64,000 nt of DNA from Streptomyces sp. Isolate_45 (GTDB lineage Bacteria > Actinomycetota > Actinomycetes > Streptomycetales > Streptomycetaceae): NCBI RefSeq assembly GCF_024721315.2, contig NZ_JANFAK020000001.1, positions 1 through 64,000 of the forward strand, given 5' to 3'. Position 1 is the first letter of the stretch. Every line of letters starts with the position of its first letter. The notes beneath the pieces were generated by a model that did no database searches, was not told the DNA's origin, and saw nothing but the letters and a program-made list of their open reading frames with translations. The position numbers and the translations under genes are program-made. Shown in pieces: positions 1-8,779 of this stretch.

Positions 1-39
1 TTTTTAAAATTTTATTTGTTTTTAACAGTTTTGATCTCC
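1..39. other. AT-rich window edge
   Basis: The first 39 bases are very T/A rich, with several runs of T, and switch abruptly to about 85% GC at position 41. This composition is foreign to everything else in the window. It looks like a contig end, a sequencing artefact or a junction with other DNA. It abuts the 3' end of the Pro-rich reading frame at 40-249, so that gene is probably cut here. Confidence 0.6.
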
Positions 40-249
40 CTAGCCCGGGGGCCCCCGGCCCCCCGGGCCGGACGGGTGGGCGGGCGCGGGCTCGGGGCTC
101 TGTTCGGGGGCCGTCGGGGGTTCCTCCGGCGGGGCCGGGGGTGCCGTCGGCTCTCCCGGGGGCGGCGGCCCGTACGCCGGGTCGTGCGGGTGCTGGTGGT
201 CGTACGGGGCGGCCCGTCGGTCCGCGGGGTCGGTCGTCTCCTGGTGCAC
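40..249 (-). CDS. Pro-rich N-terminal fragment (probably truncated gene)
   Basis: A 69-codon frame starts with GTG eight bases after the stop of the vWA gene. The GAGG overlapping that stop can serve as ribosome binding site. The product is hydrophilic and rich in Pro, His and Asp (HQHPHDPAYGPPPPGEP, then PPAPPEEPP), like the disordered N-terminal linkers of many Streptomyces proteins. No folded domain is visible. It closes at a TAG directly beside the AT-rich edge, so the real gene probably continues beyond the window. In known TerY-type loci a PP2C phosphatase or a kinase often follows the vWA gene. That identity is only an inference from context. Confidence 0.45.
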   Translation of the reverse strand: MHQETTDPADRRAAPYDHQHPHDPAYGPPPPGEPTAPPAPPEEPPTAPEQSPEPAPAHPSGPGGRGPPG

Positions 250-257
250 GGCGCGCC

Positions 258-923
258 TCAGAGCTTGTCGAGCGGGACGGTCATGAAGCCGGGCACGGTC
301 TCGTCGATGACGAGGTTGAAGGTGTCGTTGCCGTTGGCCGCGATGCTGCTCGCCGAACGGACGATGGACCGGGTCAGGCTGGCCGCGAACTCGCGCAGGG
401 CGGCGGCTGGAGAGACGTTCTTGTCCTCCTGGATGAAGGCGCGGAAGTTCGCGACGTGGCCGATCGTCGCCCGGTCGGCCTCGCCGATGCCGAAGGCGAT
501 GATGTTCGGCCGGTAACGCGCCTGGATGAGGTCCTGGTGGGCCTGGATCCAGTCCTCGTCGGTGGGTCCGCCGTCGGAGAGGAAGAAGGCCACCGGCCGG
601 TACACGTCGTGCCCTTGCGCCTTCAGCGCGGCCACGTCCGTCTCGATGCAGCGCAGCAGCGTGCGGAAGGCCTCCCCGTACGCGGTCAGGCCTCCGGCCG
701 ACAGGGCCGGGAGGGTGTCGAGGTCGCTCAGGTCGGCCAGTGACTGGAGCACGGTGGCGTCGTCCGAGAAGCCGATCAGGCAGAAGCGGGTCTTGTCGGC
801 GACCGTCGGGTTGGTGCTGATCTCCTTGTGGAGCTCCGGCAGGGCGCTGTTGATGCTGTCGATCGACGGTCCGGCCATCGAACCGGACTCGTCGCACACC
901 AGGTAGAAGGGAAGGATCTGCAC
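258..923 (-). CDS. vWA-domain protein, TerY-like
   Basis: The 221-aa product is a single von Willebrand factor A domain with no signal peptide. The MIDAS metal site is complete: DESGS at residues 11-15, Thr80 (in GGLTAYGEAF) and Asp117 (in LSDGGPTDED). The length and the N-terminal MIDAS resemble TerY and related cytosolic vWA proteins that scaffold phosphorylation and Ter stress complexes. It lies 26 bases downstream of the one-TM gene and just ahead of the Pro-rich fragment, so it is likely cotranscribed with both. A TerD-domain gene starts divergently at the other end of the operon, supporting a Ter-type role. The binding partner is unknown. Confidence 0.85.
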   Translation of the reverse strand: MQILPFYLVCDESGSMAGPSIDSINSALPELHKEISTNPTVADKTRFCLIGFSDDATVLQSLADLSDLDTLPALSAGGLTAYGEAFRTLLRCIETDVAALKAQGHDVYRPVAFFLSDGGPTDEDWIQAHQDLIQARYRPNIIAFGIGEADRATIGHVANFRAFIQEDKNVSPAAALREFAASLTRSIVRSASSIAANGNDTFNLVIDETVPGFMTVPLDKL

Positions 924-949
924 GGTCTCGCGCCTCCGGGGAGTGGGAG

Positions 950-1444
950 TCAGTAGGTGTAGAAGTAGATTTCGAGCTCGGCGTGGCCGCCCGCCGGGCC
1001 CTGTACGAAGAAGTCCCGGGTGGTGGCGCCGGTGAACATCTCCGGGCGGGCCTGGGCCAGCAGGGAGTTGACGCGGCGGGCGTAGTCGACGCCCGAGCCG
1101 ACCTCCGGGCTGCGGCCGAAGGTGAGGACGAAGGCCGCGGTGCGGCCCTTGTGCGCCTCCGTCCTCTCCCTGAGCTGGCGCACGATGCGGTCCGTGTCGC
1201 CGGAGGCGGCGTCGAACGCGAGTTCCACGGCCTGCCGCTCGACGGCGCGGGGCCCCGAGGGGGTCGGCGAGGGGCTCGGGGAGGCGCTCGGGCTCGGGGA
1301 GGGCCCCGGCTTCCTCGCCGTGGCGGCCTTCACCGGATCGCCCTGATCCCCCATCGCCACCAGGGCCAGGACCAGGAGCATGTCGGCGAACAGCCAGCCG
1401 GCGAGCGTCAGCGGATCGAACCGCGGCCGTCGCGGCCTCGTCAT
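950..1444 (-). CDS. Single-pass membrane protein with Asp in its TM segment (MotB/ZorB-like architecture?)
   Basis: The 164-aa product has a short basic N terminus (MTRPRRPRFD), one hydrophobic segment at about residues 12-31 containing Asp21, a Ser/Pro repeat linker (PSPSPSASPSPSP) and a soluble C-terminal domain. A charged Asp inside a lone N-terminal TM followed by a periplasmic-type domain is the layout of MotB, ExbD and ZorB proton-channel subunits. The C-terminal part (GSGVDYARRVNSLL, then AELEIYFY) only faintly recalls an OmpA-like fold and lacks its usual NR signature. The ATG overlaps the stop of the coiled-coil membrane gene as ATGA, so the two are translationally coupled and probably form one complex. 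The motor assignment is inference. Confidence 0.6.
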   Translation of the reverse strand: MTRPRRPRFDPLTLAGWLFADMLLVLALVAMGDQGDPVKAATARKPGPSPSPSASPSPSPTPSGPRAVERQAVELAFDAASGDTDRIVRQLRERTEAHKGRTAAFVLTFGRSPEVGSGVDYARRVNSLLAQARPEMFTGATTRDFFVQGPAGGHAELEIYFYTY

Positions 1445-2940
1445 CGGGCGTCCGCCCGGGGCTGGTCCGCGGCCCGCTCGTGGTGGCCTTCGTCGGCCTT
1501 GGCCAGGTTCACGGCGGGCTCGCGAGCGGCCGGAGCGGAGAGCGGAACCGGGCGGAACGGGCCCGCGGTCGCGTCGGCCGGAACCGGAACCGGCACCGCG
1601 TCGGCCGGGACAGCGTCGGCCGGAATCGGAACCGCGTCGGCCGGCACCGCGTCGGTCCGGATCGCGGCGGTCGGGGCCGCGGCGGCGAAGTCGGCGGCGG
1701 CCCGCGAGACGGCCTCGGCGAGCTCCGCGAAGCGTTCGGCGGCCCGGCGCAGCGCCTCCGTCTGCCCGTCCAGCCCGAGGACCGCCCGCTGCGAGAGCGT
1801 CACCGCCTCGGCCGTGCTCTCCGTGACCTCGCCCAGGCGGGCGAGGACCCGGGCCGAGACGTCCGCCGCGACCTCGGTCCCGGTGGTGAACGACCGCTGT
1901 GCGGCCGCGAGTACGGTCACCGAGTCCTCGACCCGTTCGCCGGCCGCGCCCAGGGCGTCCCGTACCTCGCCGTTGACCGCGCGTACGTCCTCCAGTGCCC
2001 GGCGCACCATGACGCCGCTGCCGTTCACGGCGGATTCCAGGAGGGCGCCGCTGCGCTCCAGCGGTTCGTTCAGCGACTCGACGGCCTTGCTCACCTCCGC
2101 GCCGTTGGCCGTCACGGCGGTTTCGACCCGGCCGACCGCCTGCTCCAGCGGGAGCACCGCGGCGTCGACGGAGGCGAGGCGGTTGCCCGCGTTCTCGACC
2201 GCGTCGGACACGGCGGTGACGGCCGTGTTCAACTGCCGGTGGGCGCGGACCGCCTTGTCGCCGAGCTTGCCGAGGGTGGTGGCCGCCGCGGTGAGTTCGG
2301 CGGCGAACCGCTGCGGGGAGGACAGCCGCCGCTCGTTGAGCAGCAGCTGGGCCCGGGTCAGTACGGGCACCAACCGCGCGAGCAGGTCGTCCGCGGTGCG
2401 GCGGGCCGTGTCGGCCCGGCGTTCCGTCCGGGTCCGGCGGACCCCGTGGACCGCGGCGAGCAGCACCAGGAGGAAGATCACCGCGGTGGCGGAGCCGGCG
2501 ACGTGTCCGAAGGTGGACCAGGCCGCGAGCCGGCCCTCGAAGCCGGACTGCCAGAGCTGGAGGAAGGGGCGCCCGGCGGCTGCCGGGTCCTCGCCGATGA
2601 GTGCCTCGTAGGCGCTGGTGGCGCGGGAGAGGCCTAACCAGGTGAGGAGCAGCGGCAGGAACACCAGGGAGCCGATGCCCACTTCCAGGCCGGCCCACGC
2701 CCGGTGTTCCGGTTCCTCCTCCAGGACGGCCCGTACGCTCTCCTCCCGGGCGAAGGCCTGGAGGAGGTCGAGTTCGGTCCAGGGTTCCAGGTCCCCGTCG
2801 CCGAGCCCCCGGAGGGCGTCGGCGAGTGATGTCAGCTCGTCCCGCCGGGAACCGAGTCCCGGGTGTGCGGCGAGGTCGTCGAGCTGTGCGGCGACCGAGG
2901 AAGCCGTCGCCAGTGCCCCAACGGGCATTTCCACCCCCAT
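1441..2940 (-). CDS. Two-TM membrane protein with long helical tail (candidate channel partner; contains TTA codon)
   Basis: The 499-aa product (start taken at MGVEMPVG) has an N-terminal soluble helical region, TM segments at about 85-106 and 147-166, then about 230 residues of Ala/Glu/Val-rich heptad-like helix, and a C-terminal repeat of DAVPADAVP and PIPADAV units. A long cytoplasmic helical tail after a short TM core recalls ZorA-type proteins, but only two TM spans are visible and no MotA signature can be named. It is coupled by ATGA overlap to the Asp-TM protein. Leu102 is encoded by TTA at 2635-2637, a very rare codon in such genomes that normally imposes dependence on the bldA leucyl-tRNA. 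An alternative start is the ATG four codons later, closer to a GGGGGTGGA stretch. Confidence 0.65.
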   Translation of the reverse strand: MGVEMPVGALATASSVAAQLDDLAAHPGLGSRRDELTSLADALRGLGDGDLEPWTELDLLQAFAREESVRAVLEEEPEHRAWAGLEVGIGSLVFLPLLLTWLGLSRATSAYEALIGEDPAAAGRPFLQLWQSGFEGRLAAWSTFGHVAGSATAVIFLLVLLAAVHGVRRTRTERRADTARRTADDLLARLVPVLTRAQLLLNERRLSSPQRFAAELTAAATTLGKLGDKAVRAHRQLNTAVTAVSDAVENAGNRLASVDAAVLPLEQAVGRVETAVTANGAEVSKAVESLNEPLERSGALLESAVNGSGVMVRRALEDVRAVNGEVRDALGAAGERVEDSVTVLAAAQRSFTTGTEVAADVSARVLARLGEVTESTAEAVTLSQRAVLGLDGQTEALRRAAERFAELAEAVSRAAADFAAAAPTAAIRTDAVPADAVPIPADAVPADAVPVPVPADATAGPFRPVPLSAPAAREPAVNLAKADEGHHERAADQPRADAR

Positions 2941-3070
2941 GGAAGACGCGGGGTGGCGAGCCGTACGTCCGAACGGCCGCACGAAAGCCGCGGCCCACCC
3001 CCTGCCCGCCCGGGTGGCGACCCGGAGCGGCGCGCTCGGATCATAGCCCAGCCCGACGATCCGTCATATG

Positions 3071-3096
3071 ATCCCCCATCATCTGATCGGGGGAGA
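3071..3096. promoter_or_regulatory. Imperfect inverted repeat ahead of the TerD-like gene
   Basis: CCCCCATCA and TGATCGGGGG flank a 2-base centre just upstream of the TerD-like start, inside the region shared with the divergent vWA operon. It overlaps the ribosome binding site. It could be an operator or an RNA hairpin controlling translation; no regulator is known. Confidence 0.3.
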
Positions 3097-3097
3097 G

Positions 3098-3739
3098 ATG
3101 GGCTCAGCAGACCGCCCGCGCGGAGTGATCAGGCTCCGCGGCGAAGAGGGCGCCGCACCCGTACTCACGCGGGCCTCCCCGCGGGCGCGGATCCGGGGAC
3201 GGGGCACCCTGCGGGCGAACCTGAACTGGCTGCCCGCGGCCCGCGCGGACGTGAACCTGTGCGCCCTCGCGCAGTTCCGGGACGGGCGGGCGACCGTCGT
3301 GCAGGCGCTGGGCGGCGACTTCGGGTCGCTCACCGAGTGGCCCCACCTCGCGCTCGACCACGACGACCGCACCGGCGACTCCTCGGACGGGGAGACCCTG
3401 CGGGTGAACCTCGCCCACCGCGACCTGTTCGCGCGGCTGCTGTTCTTCGTCTACGTCTACGAGGGCTCGGCCGACTTCCGCCGGCTCGGGGCCACCGTCG
3501 ACGTGACCGAGCCCTCCGGTCCGGGCTGCCGGATCCTGCTGGACGACTCCCCGGCCGGGGCGACGGGCTGCACGATCGCGATCGCGGTCCCGGACGGGGA
3601 CGCCCTGACGGTGCGCCGCGAGGTGAACTGGTACGCGCCGGACGGGGATCGGAACGTCCACGAGCTGATCGACCGGCGGTACGGCTTCGGCCTGAACTGG
3701 GTCCGCGCCACGAAACCCCCGCTGGACCGCCGCCCCTGA
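3098..3739 (+). CDS. TerD-domain protein (tellurium/stress family)
   Basis: The 213-aa product carries a TerD/TerA-type domain. A basic N-terminal extension leads to LRANLNWLPAARADVNLCAL, followed by QALGGDFGSL, HLALDHDDRTGD and RLLFFVYVYEGSADF. Acidic clusters near DHDDRTGDSSDGE match the calcium-binding loops of the family. It lacks a signal peptide and should be cytosolic or membrane associated. The start chosen is the ATG preceded by GGGGGAGAG; an upstream ATG at 3068 has no such site. It is transcribed away from the vWA/membrane operon across a shared 157-bp control region. TerD proteins act in stress, phage and toxic-anion responses, usually with vWA partners. Confidence 0.8.
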   Translation: MGSADRPRGVIRLRGEEGAAPVLTRASPRARIRGRGTLRANLNWLPAARADVNLCALAQFRDGRATVVQALGGDFGSLTEWPHLALDHDDRTGDSSDGETLRVNLAHRDLFARLLFFVYVYEGSADFRRLGATVDVTEPSGPGCRILLDDSPAGATGCTIAIAVPDGDALTVRREVNWYAPDGDRNVHELIDRRYGFGLNWVRATKPPLDRRP

Positions 3740-3793
3740 CCCCCCGCGACAGCCCTGCGACGGTAGGCGGCGCCGTGGGCCGACGCGCGTCCG

Positions 3794-3834
3794 CCGACGG
3801 CGCCGGCCGCCCGTGGGCGGGGCGGCGCCGTCGG
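3794..3834. terminator. Bidirectional hairpin terminator
   Basis: A perfect 12-bp stem (CCGACGGCGCCG paired with CGGCGCCGTCGG) encloses a second 6-bp stem (CCGCCC/GGGCGG) with a GT loop. It sits between the convergent ends of the TerD-like gene and ppx/gppA and should terminate both. No U tract follows, as is common in streptomycetes. Confidence 0.75.
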
Positions 3835-3845
3835 ACGGGCGGGTA

Positions 3846-4787
3846 TCAGGCCAGGGACCAGGCGATGCCGTCGAGGATGTCGTGTTCCGAGACCACGACC
3901 TCGCGCGCTCCGGTGCGCTCCATGATCGCGAGGAGGACCAGGGCGCCCGCGCCGATGACGTCCACCCGGCCGGGGTGCATCACGGGGATCGCCGAGCGCT
4001 CCGCGTGGGTGGAGCCCAGCATGCGCTCGGTGATCTCGCGGACCTGCTCGTAGGGGATCCGGGAGTGGTGGATCGCCTCGGAGTCGTACGCGCCCAGGCC
4101 GAGGGCGATGGCGGCGACCGTGGTCACCGAGCCGGCCAGGCCGACCAGGGTGCGTGCCTCGGCGAGCGGGACCGTCTCCGCCGCCAGGTCGAGCGCCGCC
4201 TCGATGTCGGCCCGTACGGCGGCGATCTGCGCCGCGGTGGGCGGGTCTGTGATCCGGCCGTCCACCATGAGGTGGCGCTCTGTCATCCGGACGCAGCCGA
4301 CGTCCACGGAACGGGCCGCCCGGACGTGTTCCTCGCCGACGACGAACTCGGTGGAACCGCCACCGATGTCCACGACCAGGAAGGGCCGCTCCAGCTCCCC
4401 CGCGCCGGTGAGGTCCTTGGTGGCGCCGGTGAAGGAGAACTCCGCCTCCTGGTCCCCGGAGATCACCTCGGGCTCGACGCCCAGGATGTCGAGCACGCCG
4501 CGGACGAAGTCGTCCCGGTTCTCGGCGTCCCGCGAGGCCGAGGTGGCCACGAAGCGGACCCGCTCGGCGCCGAGGTCCTTGATCACCGCGGCGTACTCGC
4601 GGCAGGCGGCGAAGGTGCGCTCCAGCGCGTCCGGTGCGAGCCGGCCGGTGCGGTCCACGCCCTGGCCGAGCCGGACGATGGTCATGCGGCGGTCCAGCTC
4701 GGTCATGGCGCCCGTGGCGGGGTCGCAGTCCGCGACGAGCAGGCGGATGGAGTTGGTACCGCAGTCGATGCCCGCGACCCGGGTCAC
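3846..4787 (-). CDS. Ppx/GppA-family exopolyphosphatase
   Basis: The 313-aa product belongs to the ASKHA phosphatases that hydrolyse inorganic polyphosphate or pppGpp. The N-terminal phosphate loop is AGIDCGTNSIRLLV and the second is VVDIGGGSTEFVVG at about residues 140-153; a third Gly-rich segment is GLAGSVTTVAA. It has the short two-domain length typical of actinobacterial Ppx enzymes, without the C-terminal HD extension of E. coli Ppx. The GTG start overlaps the stop of the DUF501 gene as GTGA, so the two are translationally coupled. It is the last gene of the divIC-DUF501-ppx group and ends at a strong hairpin. Confidence 0.9.
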   Translation of the reverse strand: MTRVAGIDCGTNSIRLLVADCDPATGAMTELDRRMTIVRLGQGVDRTGRLAPDALERTFAACREYAAVIKDLGAERVRFVATSASRDAENRDDFVRGVLDILGVEPEVISGDQEAEFSFTGATKDLTGAGELERPFLVVDIGGGSTEFVVGEEHVRAARSVDVGCVRMTERHLMVDGRITDPPTAAQIAAVRADIEAALDLAAETVPLAEARTLVGLAGSVTTVAAIALGLGAYDSEAIHHSRIPYEQVREITERMLGSTHAERSAIPVMHPGRVDVIGAGALVLLAIMERTGAREVVVSEHDILDGIAWSLA

Positions 4788-5338
4788 AGGGAACCCTCGC
4801 CCTTCTCCTCGGCCTTCCGCTCCCCGCAGGGGGTGACGCAGGCGCCCTTGGCCCACCACTCGGGCAGCATCGCCAGGGCCTCGTCGCCGAACGGGTTCAC
4901 GCCGGGGCCCGCGGCCAGGGAGTGGCCGACGAGCACGTGCAGGCACTTGACCCGGTCGGGCATGCCGCCGGCGCTCGGGAAGCCCTGGAGCACGTCGATG
5001 GCGTCGCGGCGCCGGATGTAGTCCTCGTGCGCGGCCCGGTAGGCGGCGGCGAGTTCCGGGTCCTCGGCGAGCCGGGCCTGCATCTCCTTCATCACGCCGT
5101 TGGCCTCCAGCGTGCCGATCGCGGAGGCCGCGCGCGGGCACGTCAAGTAGTACAGCGTCGGGAAGGGGGTGCCGTCGGGGAGCCGGGGCGCGGTCTCGAC
5201 GACGTCCGGCTGCCCGCAGGGGCAGCGGTGCGCGATGGCGCGCAGTCCGCGCGGGGGGCGGCCGAGCTGCTGCTCGAACGCCTCGATGTCCGCGTCGGTC
5301 GGCTCGGTCCGGTCGGTCTGGGGCGGGGGCGTCTGCAT
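4784..5338 (-). CDS. DUF501 family protein
   Basis: The 184-aa product matches the DUF501 family, found in actinobacteria between a divIC-like gene and ppx, as here. A conserved Cys-rich patch (RCPCGQPDVV, then YYLTCPRA) and a later pair (KCLHVLVGH, ACVTPCGE) suggest a metal or iron-sulfur site. There is no signal peptide or TM segment. An acidic N terminus (TDADIEAFEQQLGR) precedes the domain. Its biochemical role is unknown. The constant neighbourhood with a divisome protein and a polyphosphatase suggests an envelope or growth-linked function, which is inference. Confidence 0.85.
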   Translation of the reverse strand: MQTPPPQTDRTEPTDADIEAFEQQLGRPPRGLRAIAHRCPCGQPDVVETAPRLPDGTPFPTLYYLTCPRAASAIGTLEANGVMKEMQARLAEDPELAAAYRAAHEDYIRRRDAIDVLQGFPSAGGMPDRVKCLHVLVGHSLAAGPGVNPFGDEALAMLPEWWAKGACVTPCGERKAEEKGEGSL

Positions 5339-5397
5339 GCCTGGAGGAAGTCTCTTCGGTCTCGTGGGTGGTGGGTGCGGGACGGGCGGGTACGCGT

Positions 5398-5886
5398 TCA
5401 GTCGCCGGGGCGGTCGGCCTTGTCGACCCCGTCCCAGACGTTGGAGTACCAGGGGCGGTCGGAACCGGCCTCCCCGCCGCGGCGGCGCTCCGAGGCCTCG
5501 GCCCCGGGGTCGTTCATGATGTAGCCGGTCTCGCCCGGACGCAGGAAGTGCAGGTGCTTGCGCGCCTGCTGCTCCGCGTAGGCCGGGTCCTGCCAGCGGG
5601 CCTTCTCGTCACGGAGCTGTTCGAGGCGCTTGTACGCGTCGACCGCGCCCCGTTGCTGGTCCGCGATCTCCGAGCGCTGGGATACGTACTGGCGCATCGG
5701 GTACGCGAGGGCGACGACCAGGGTACAGAGGACGAGGACGAGCAGTGCGGCCCGGCCGGTGAGCCGGCTGCGGCGGACCTGGCGCCGCGACTGGGAGCGG
5801 TAGACGTGCGCGGCGGTCCGCTCACCGAGCTGCTTGAGCCTGGTCGCCGTCGAGAAGGTGGAGAACCGGTCCCGGTTCTCGGCCAT
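5398..5886 (-). CDS. FtsB/DivIC-type septum formation initiator
   Basis: The 162-aa product is a bitopic divisome protein. A basic cytoplasmic N terminus (YRSQSRRQVRRSRL) leads to a TM helix at about residues 65-82 (ALLVLVLCTLVVALAYPM). A coiled coil follows (SEIADQQRGAVDAYKRLEQL) with the typical KARWQDPAYAEQQARKHLHF motif of actinobacterial DivIC proteins, then a polar tail ending PGD. Such proteins pair with FtsL and FtsQ during septation. It lies directly downstream of eno, a conserved actinobacterial order. A perfect 13-bp hairpin separates it from eno, so it is probably transcribed from its own promoter in part. Confidence 0.9.
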   Translation of the reverse strand: MAENRDRFSTFSTATRLKQLGERTAAHVYRSQSRRQVRRSRLTGRAALLVLVLCTLVVALAYPMRQYVSQRSEIADQQRGAVDAYKRLEQLRDEKARWQDPAYAEQQARKHLHFLRPGETGYIMNDPGAEASERRRGGEAGSDRPWYSNVWDGVDKADRPGD

Positions 5887-5918
5887 GGTCCCGCCTCCCC
5901 TGAGTGCGCGCTACGCAA

Positions 5919-5959
5919 TACGTCCCCGCACACGGTACGGGACCGAGTGCGGGGACGTA
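5919..5959 (-). terminator. Hairpin after eno
   Basis: TACGTCCCCGCAC and GTGCGGGGACGTA form a perfect 13-bp stem with a 15-base loop. It sits between the eno stop and the DivIC-like start, on the downstream side of eno. It probably terminates or attenuates eno transcription before the division gene. Confidence 0.65.
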
Positions 5960-5992
5960 CGGAGGCCGGCGCCGCGAGGCGCTGATTGGCCC

Positions 5993-7342
<1,350 letters not shown>

Positions 7343-7496
7343 CTAGAGCCTAACCGGCTCCGGGCACTGGGCCCGCCGACCGCCCGGGTCCTGGGACGAA
7401 ATAGGGGCTGAATGCCCCTCTTCCAGGACATAGGTCTCTTGAACAATCGGGCTCCGGCCCGCGAAGGGCCGGTCGGACCGGCCCCGGAACATGCCG

Positions 7497-7530
7497 CCGC
7501 CCGGCGCGTGAGGGGATACGCGCCGGGCGG
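7497..7530 (-). terminator. Hairpin terminator after rpfA
   Basis: CCGCCCGGCGCGT and ACGCGCCGGGCGG form a perfect 13-bp stem with an 8-base loop, located 47 bases after the stop of the first Rpf gene. A second smaller GC hairpin lies at about 7457-7483. The remaining 7280-7456 stretch is the eno promoter region, in which no clear motif could be assigned. Confidence 0.7.
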
Positions 7531-7576
7531 TGGGCATGATGCGGAGGCCGCGGGTGATGCGGCGTTATGCCGGAAT

Positions 7577-8332
7577 TCAGCTGAGCTTCAGCTTCTGACC
7601 CGGGAAGATCAGGTCCGCGTCCTTGACGGTGTCGTTGTTCAGCTGGAAGAGCTTCTCCCAGCCACCCTTGACGCCGTTCGCCTGGGCGATGGTGCCCAGG
7701 GTGTCGCCGGCCTTGACCACGTAGGTGCCGTTGCCGGTCGCCGGGGCCTCGGTCTTGGGGGCCTGCGGCTTGACGGCCGGGGTCTCGACGCGCTCGGAGC
7801 GCGAGACCGGAACGTCGGTGCGCTTCGGCTCGGCCTTCGGCGTGGACGGCTTGGCGGGCGTGGCCGGCTTCGCGGGCTTCGCCGGCTGGGCGGGCTTGGC
7901 CGGCTTCGTCTCGGGCTTCGGCTTGGCGGGCGTGGTGGTCGAGCCGCCGCCGTTGTACGCGGAGTTGGACAGGCCCTTGCCGCAGTGCGGCCAGGCGCCC
8001 TTGCCCTGGCCCTTGAGGACCTTCTCGGCGATGGCTATCTGCTGGGACTTGCTGGCCTGGTTGGCCGTCGCGGCGTACGCCTTGCCGCCGTAGCCGGCCC
8101 AGGTGGAGGCCGAGAACTGCAGGCCGCCGTAGTAACCGTTGCCGGTGTTGATGGCCCAGTTGCCACCGGACTCGCACTGCGCGACCTTGTCCCACTCGGA
8201 GACGGTCGCGGCGCTCGCGGTACCGGCGGCCATCAGCGGGGCCGCGACGGCGACACCGGCGACACCGGCGAGCGTGACGATACGGACGGCCTTGGAGCCG
8301 CGACGGTGCTTGCCCTTGCCGGAAAGCAGCAT
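7577..8332 (-). CDS. rpfA: Resuscitation-promoting factor with LysM domain (RpfA type)
   Basis: The 251-aa secreted muralytic enzyme has a basic-start signal peptide (GKGKHRRGSKAV, then a hydrophobic core to ATASA). A transglycosylase-like Rpf domain follows (VAQCESGGNWAINTGNGYYG; the Glu in CES is the catalytic residue). Then come Ala/Pro/Lys repeats (KPAKPAQPAKPAKPATPA) and a C-terminal LysM domain (YVVKAGDTLGTIAQANGVKG). It cleaves peptidoglycan to promote spore germination and regrowth. The start was placed at MLLSGKGK, which has GAGGAG six bases upstream. A longer upstream frame runs into the riboswitch and was rejected. A c-di-AMP riboswitch lies in the leader, as known for S. coelicolor rpfA. 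Confidence 0.93.
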   Translation of the reverse strand: MLLSGKGKHRRGSKAVRIVTLAGVAGVAVAAPLMAAGTASAATVSEWDKVAQCESGGNWAINTGNGYYGGLQFSASTWAGYGGKAYAATANQASKSQQIAIAEKVLKGQGKGAWPHCGKGLSNSAYNGGGSTTTPAKPKPETKPAKPAQPAKPAKPATPAKPSTPKAEPKRTDVPVSRSERVETPAVKPQAPKTEAPATGNGTYVVKAGDTLGTIAQANGVKGGWEKLFQLNNDTVKDADLIFPGQKLKLS

Positions 8333-8345
8333 GGATTTCTCCTCA

Positions 8346-8498
8346 CCGACGCCTTCGAGGTGAGCTGTCGGGTTCGGGCGGATGAGTTGCCCGGTCACGT
8401 GTCGAGCACGTGGCTTAACCCCAAGCCGGTACGCGGCCGTCTCTCAACGGCCTCTCCCGGCGCCTACCTTGGTTCCCCCGCTCCTGCCTTCGGCGCTT
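8346..8498 (-). ncRNA. ydaO/yuaA-type c-di-AMP riboswitch
   Basis: The leader of the first Rpf gene contains the conserved ydaO blocks in order: AGCGGGGGAACCAAGG, then CTTGGGGTTAAGCC, then CCGAACCCGACAGCTCACCTCG ending in the P1 strand AAGGCGTC. They align with the B. subtilis ydaO aptamer, including the GACAGCT-ACCTCG segment. P1 would pair GCGCC near 8492-8496 with GGCGTC at 8348-8353. The aptamer ends about 15 bases before the Rpf start codon. Streptomyces rpfA is known to be repressed through such an element when c-di-AMP binds. Confidence 0.88.
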
Positions 8499-8588
8499 GC
8501 GCGACGACTGTTCCCCCCGTCCGCCGGCAGGATTCGGCGATGCGGTCGAAGGAGCCCGCGGTGGCGAGCGACTCAGAAGGTAGACAGG

Positions 8589-8624
8589 TCTCCCCCTGAT
8601 GTTCAACGCGCGACATCAGGGAGA
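8589..8624 (-). promoter_or_regulatory. Stem-loop upstream of the riboswitch
   Basis: TCTCCCCCTGATGT and ACATCAGGGAGA pair with a two-base bulge around a 10-base loop, about 90 bases upstream of the aptamer. It may be part of the 5' leader or an early attenuator. Between 8625 and 8779 there is an AT-richer promoter-like region with a further repeat (TGAGACA and TGTCTCA, about 25 bases apart), but no promoter could be fixed. Confidence 0.4.
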
Positions 8625-8779
8625 AACCGGCCTACTTGCCATCCTCAAAAGTACGTTTACGCAGGTGAGGGGCGGGTTTGTGGAAGTTCCGGAATGAGAC
8701 ACGCCAGTTGATCGGAAGAGACGCATGTCTCATTTGCCGATAACGGACATTCAACTCTTTCCGGATGGCCGAACTGCCC

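Noticed and set aside
40..897. 285-codon frame crossing the vWA gene
   Set aside because: Only its last 69 codons, after the vWA stop, look coding. The rest is a shadow of the vWA frame.
1..3739. Canonical Zorya system
   Set aside because: No ZorC, ZorD or ZorE helicase or nuclease is visible and the subunits only share layout, so the name is not supported.
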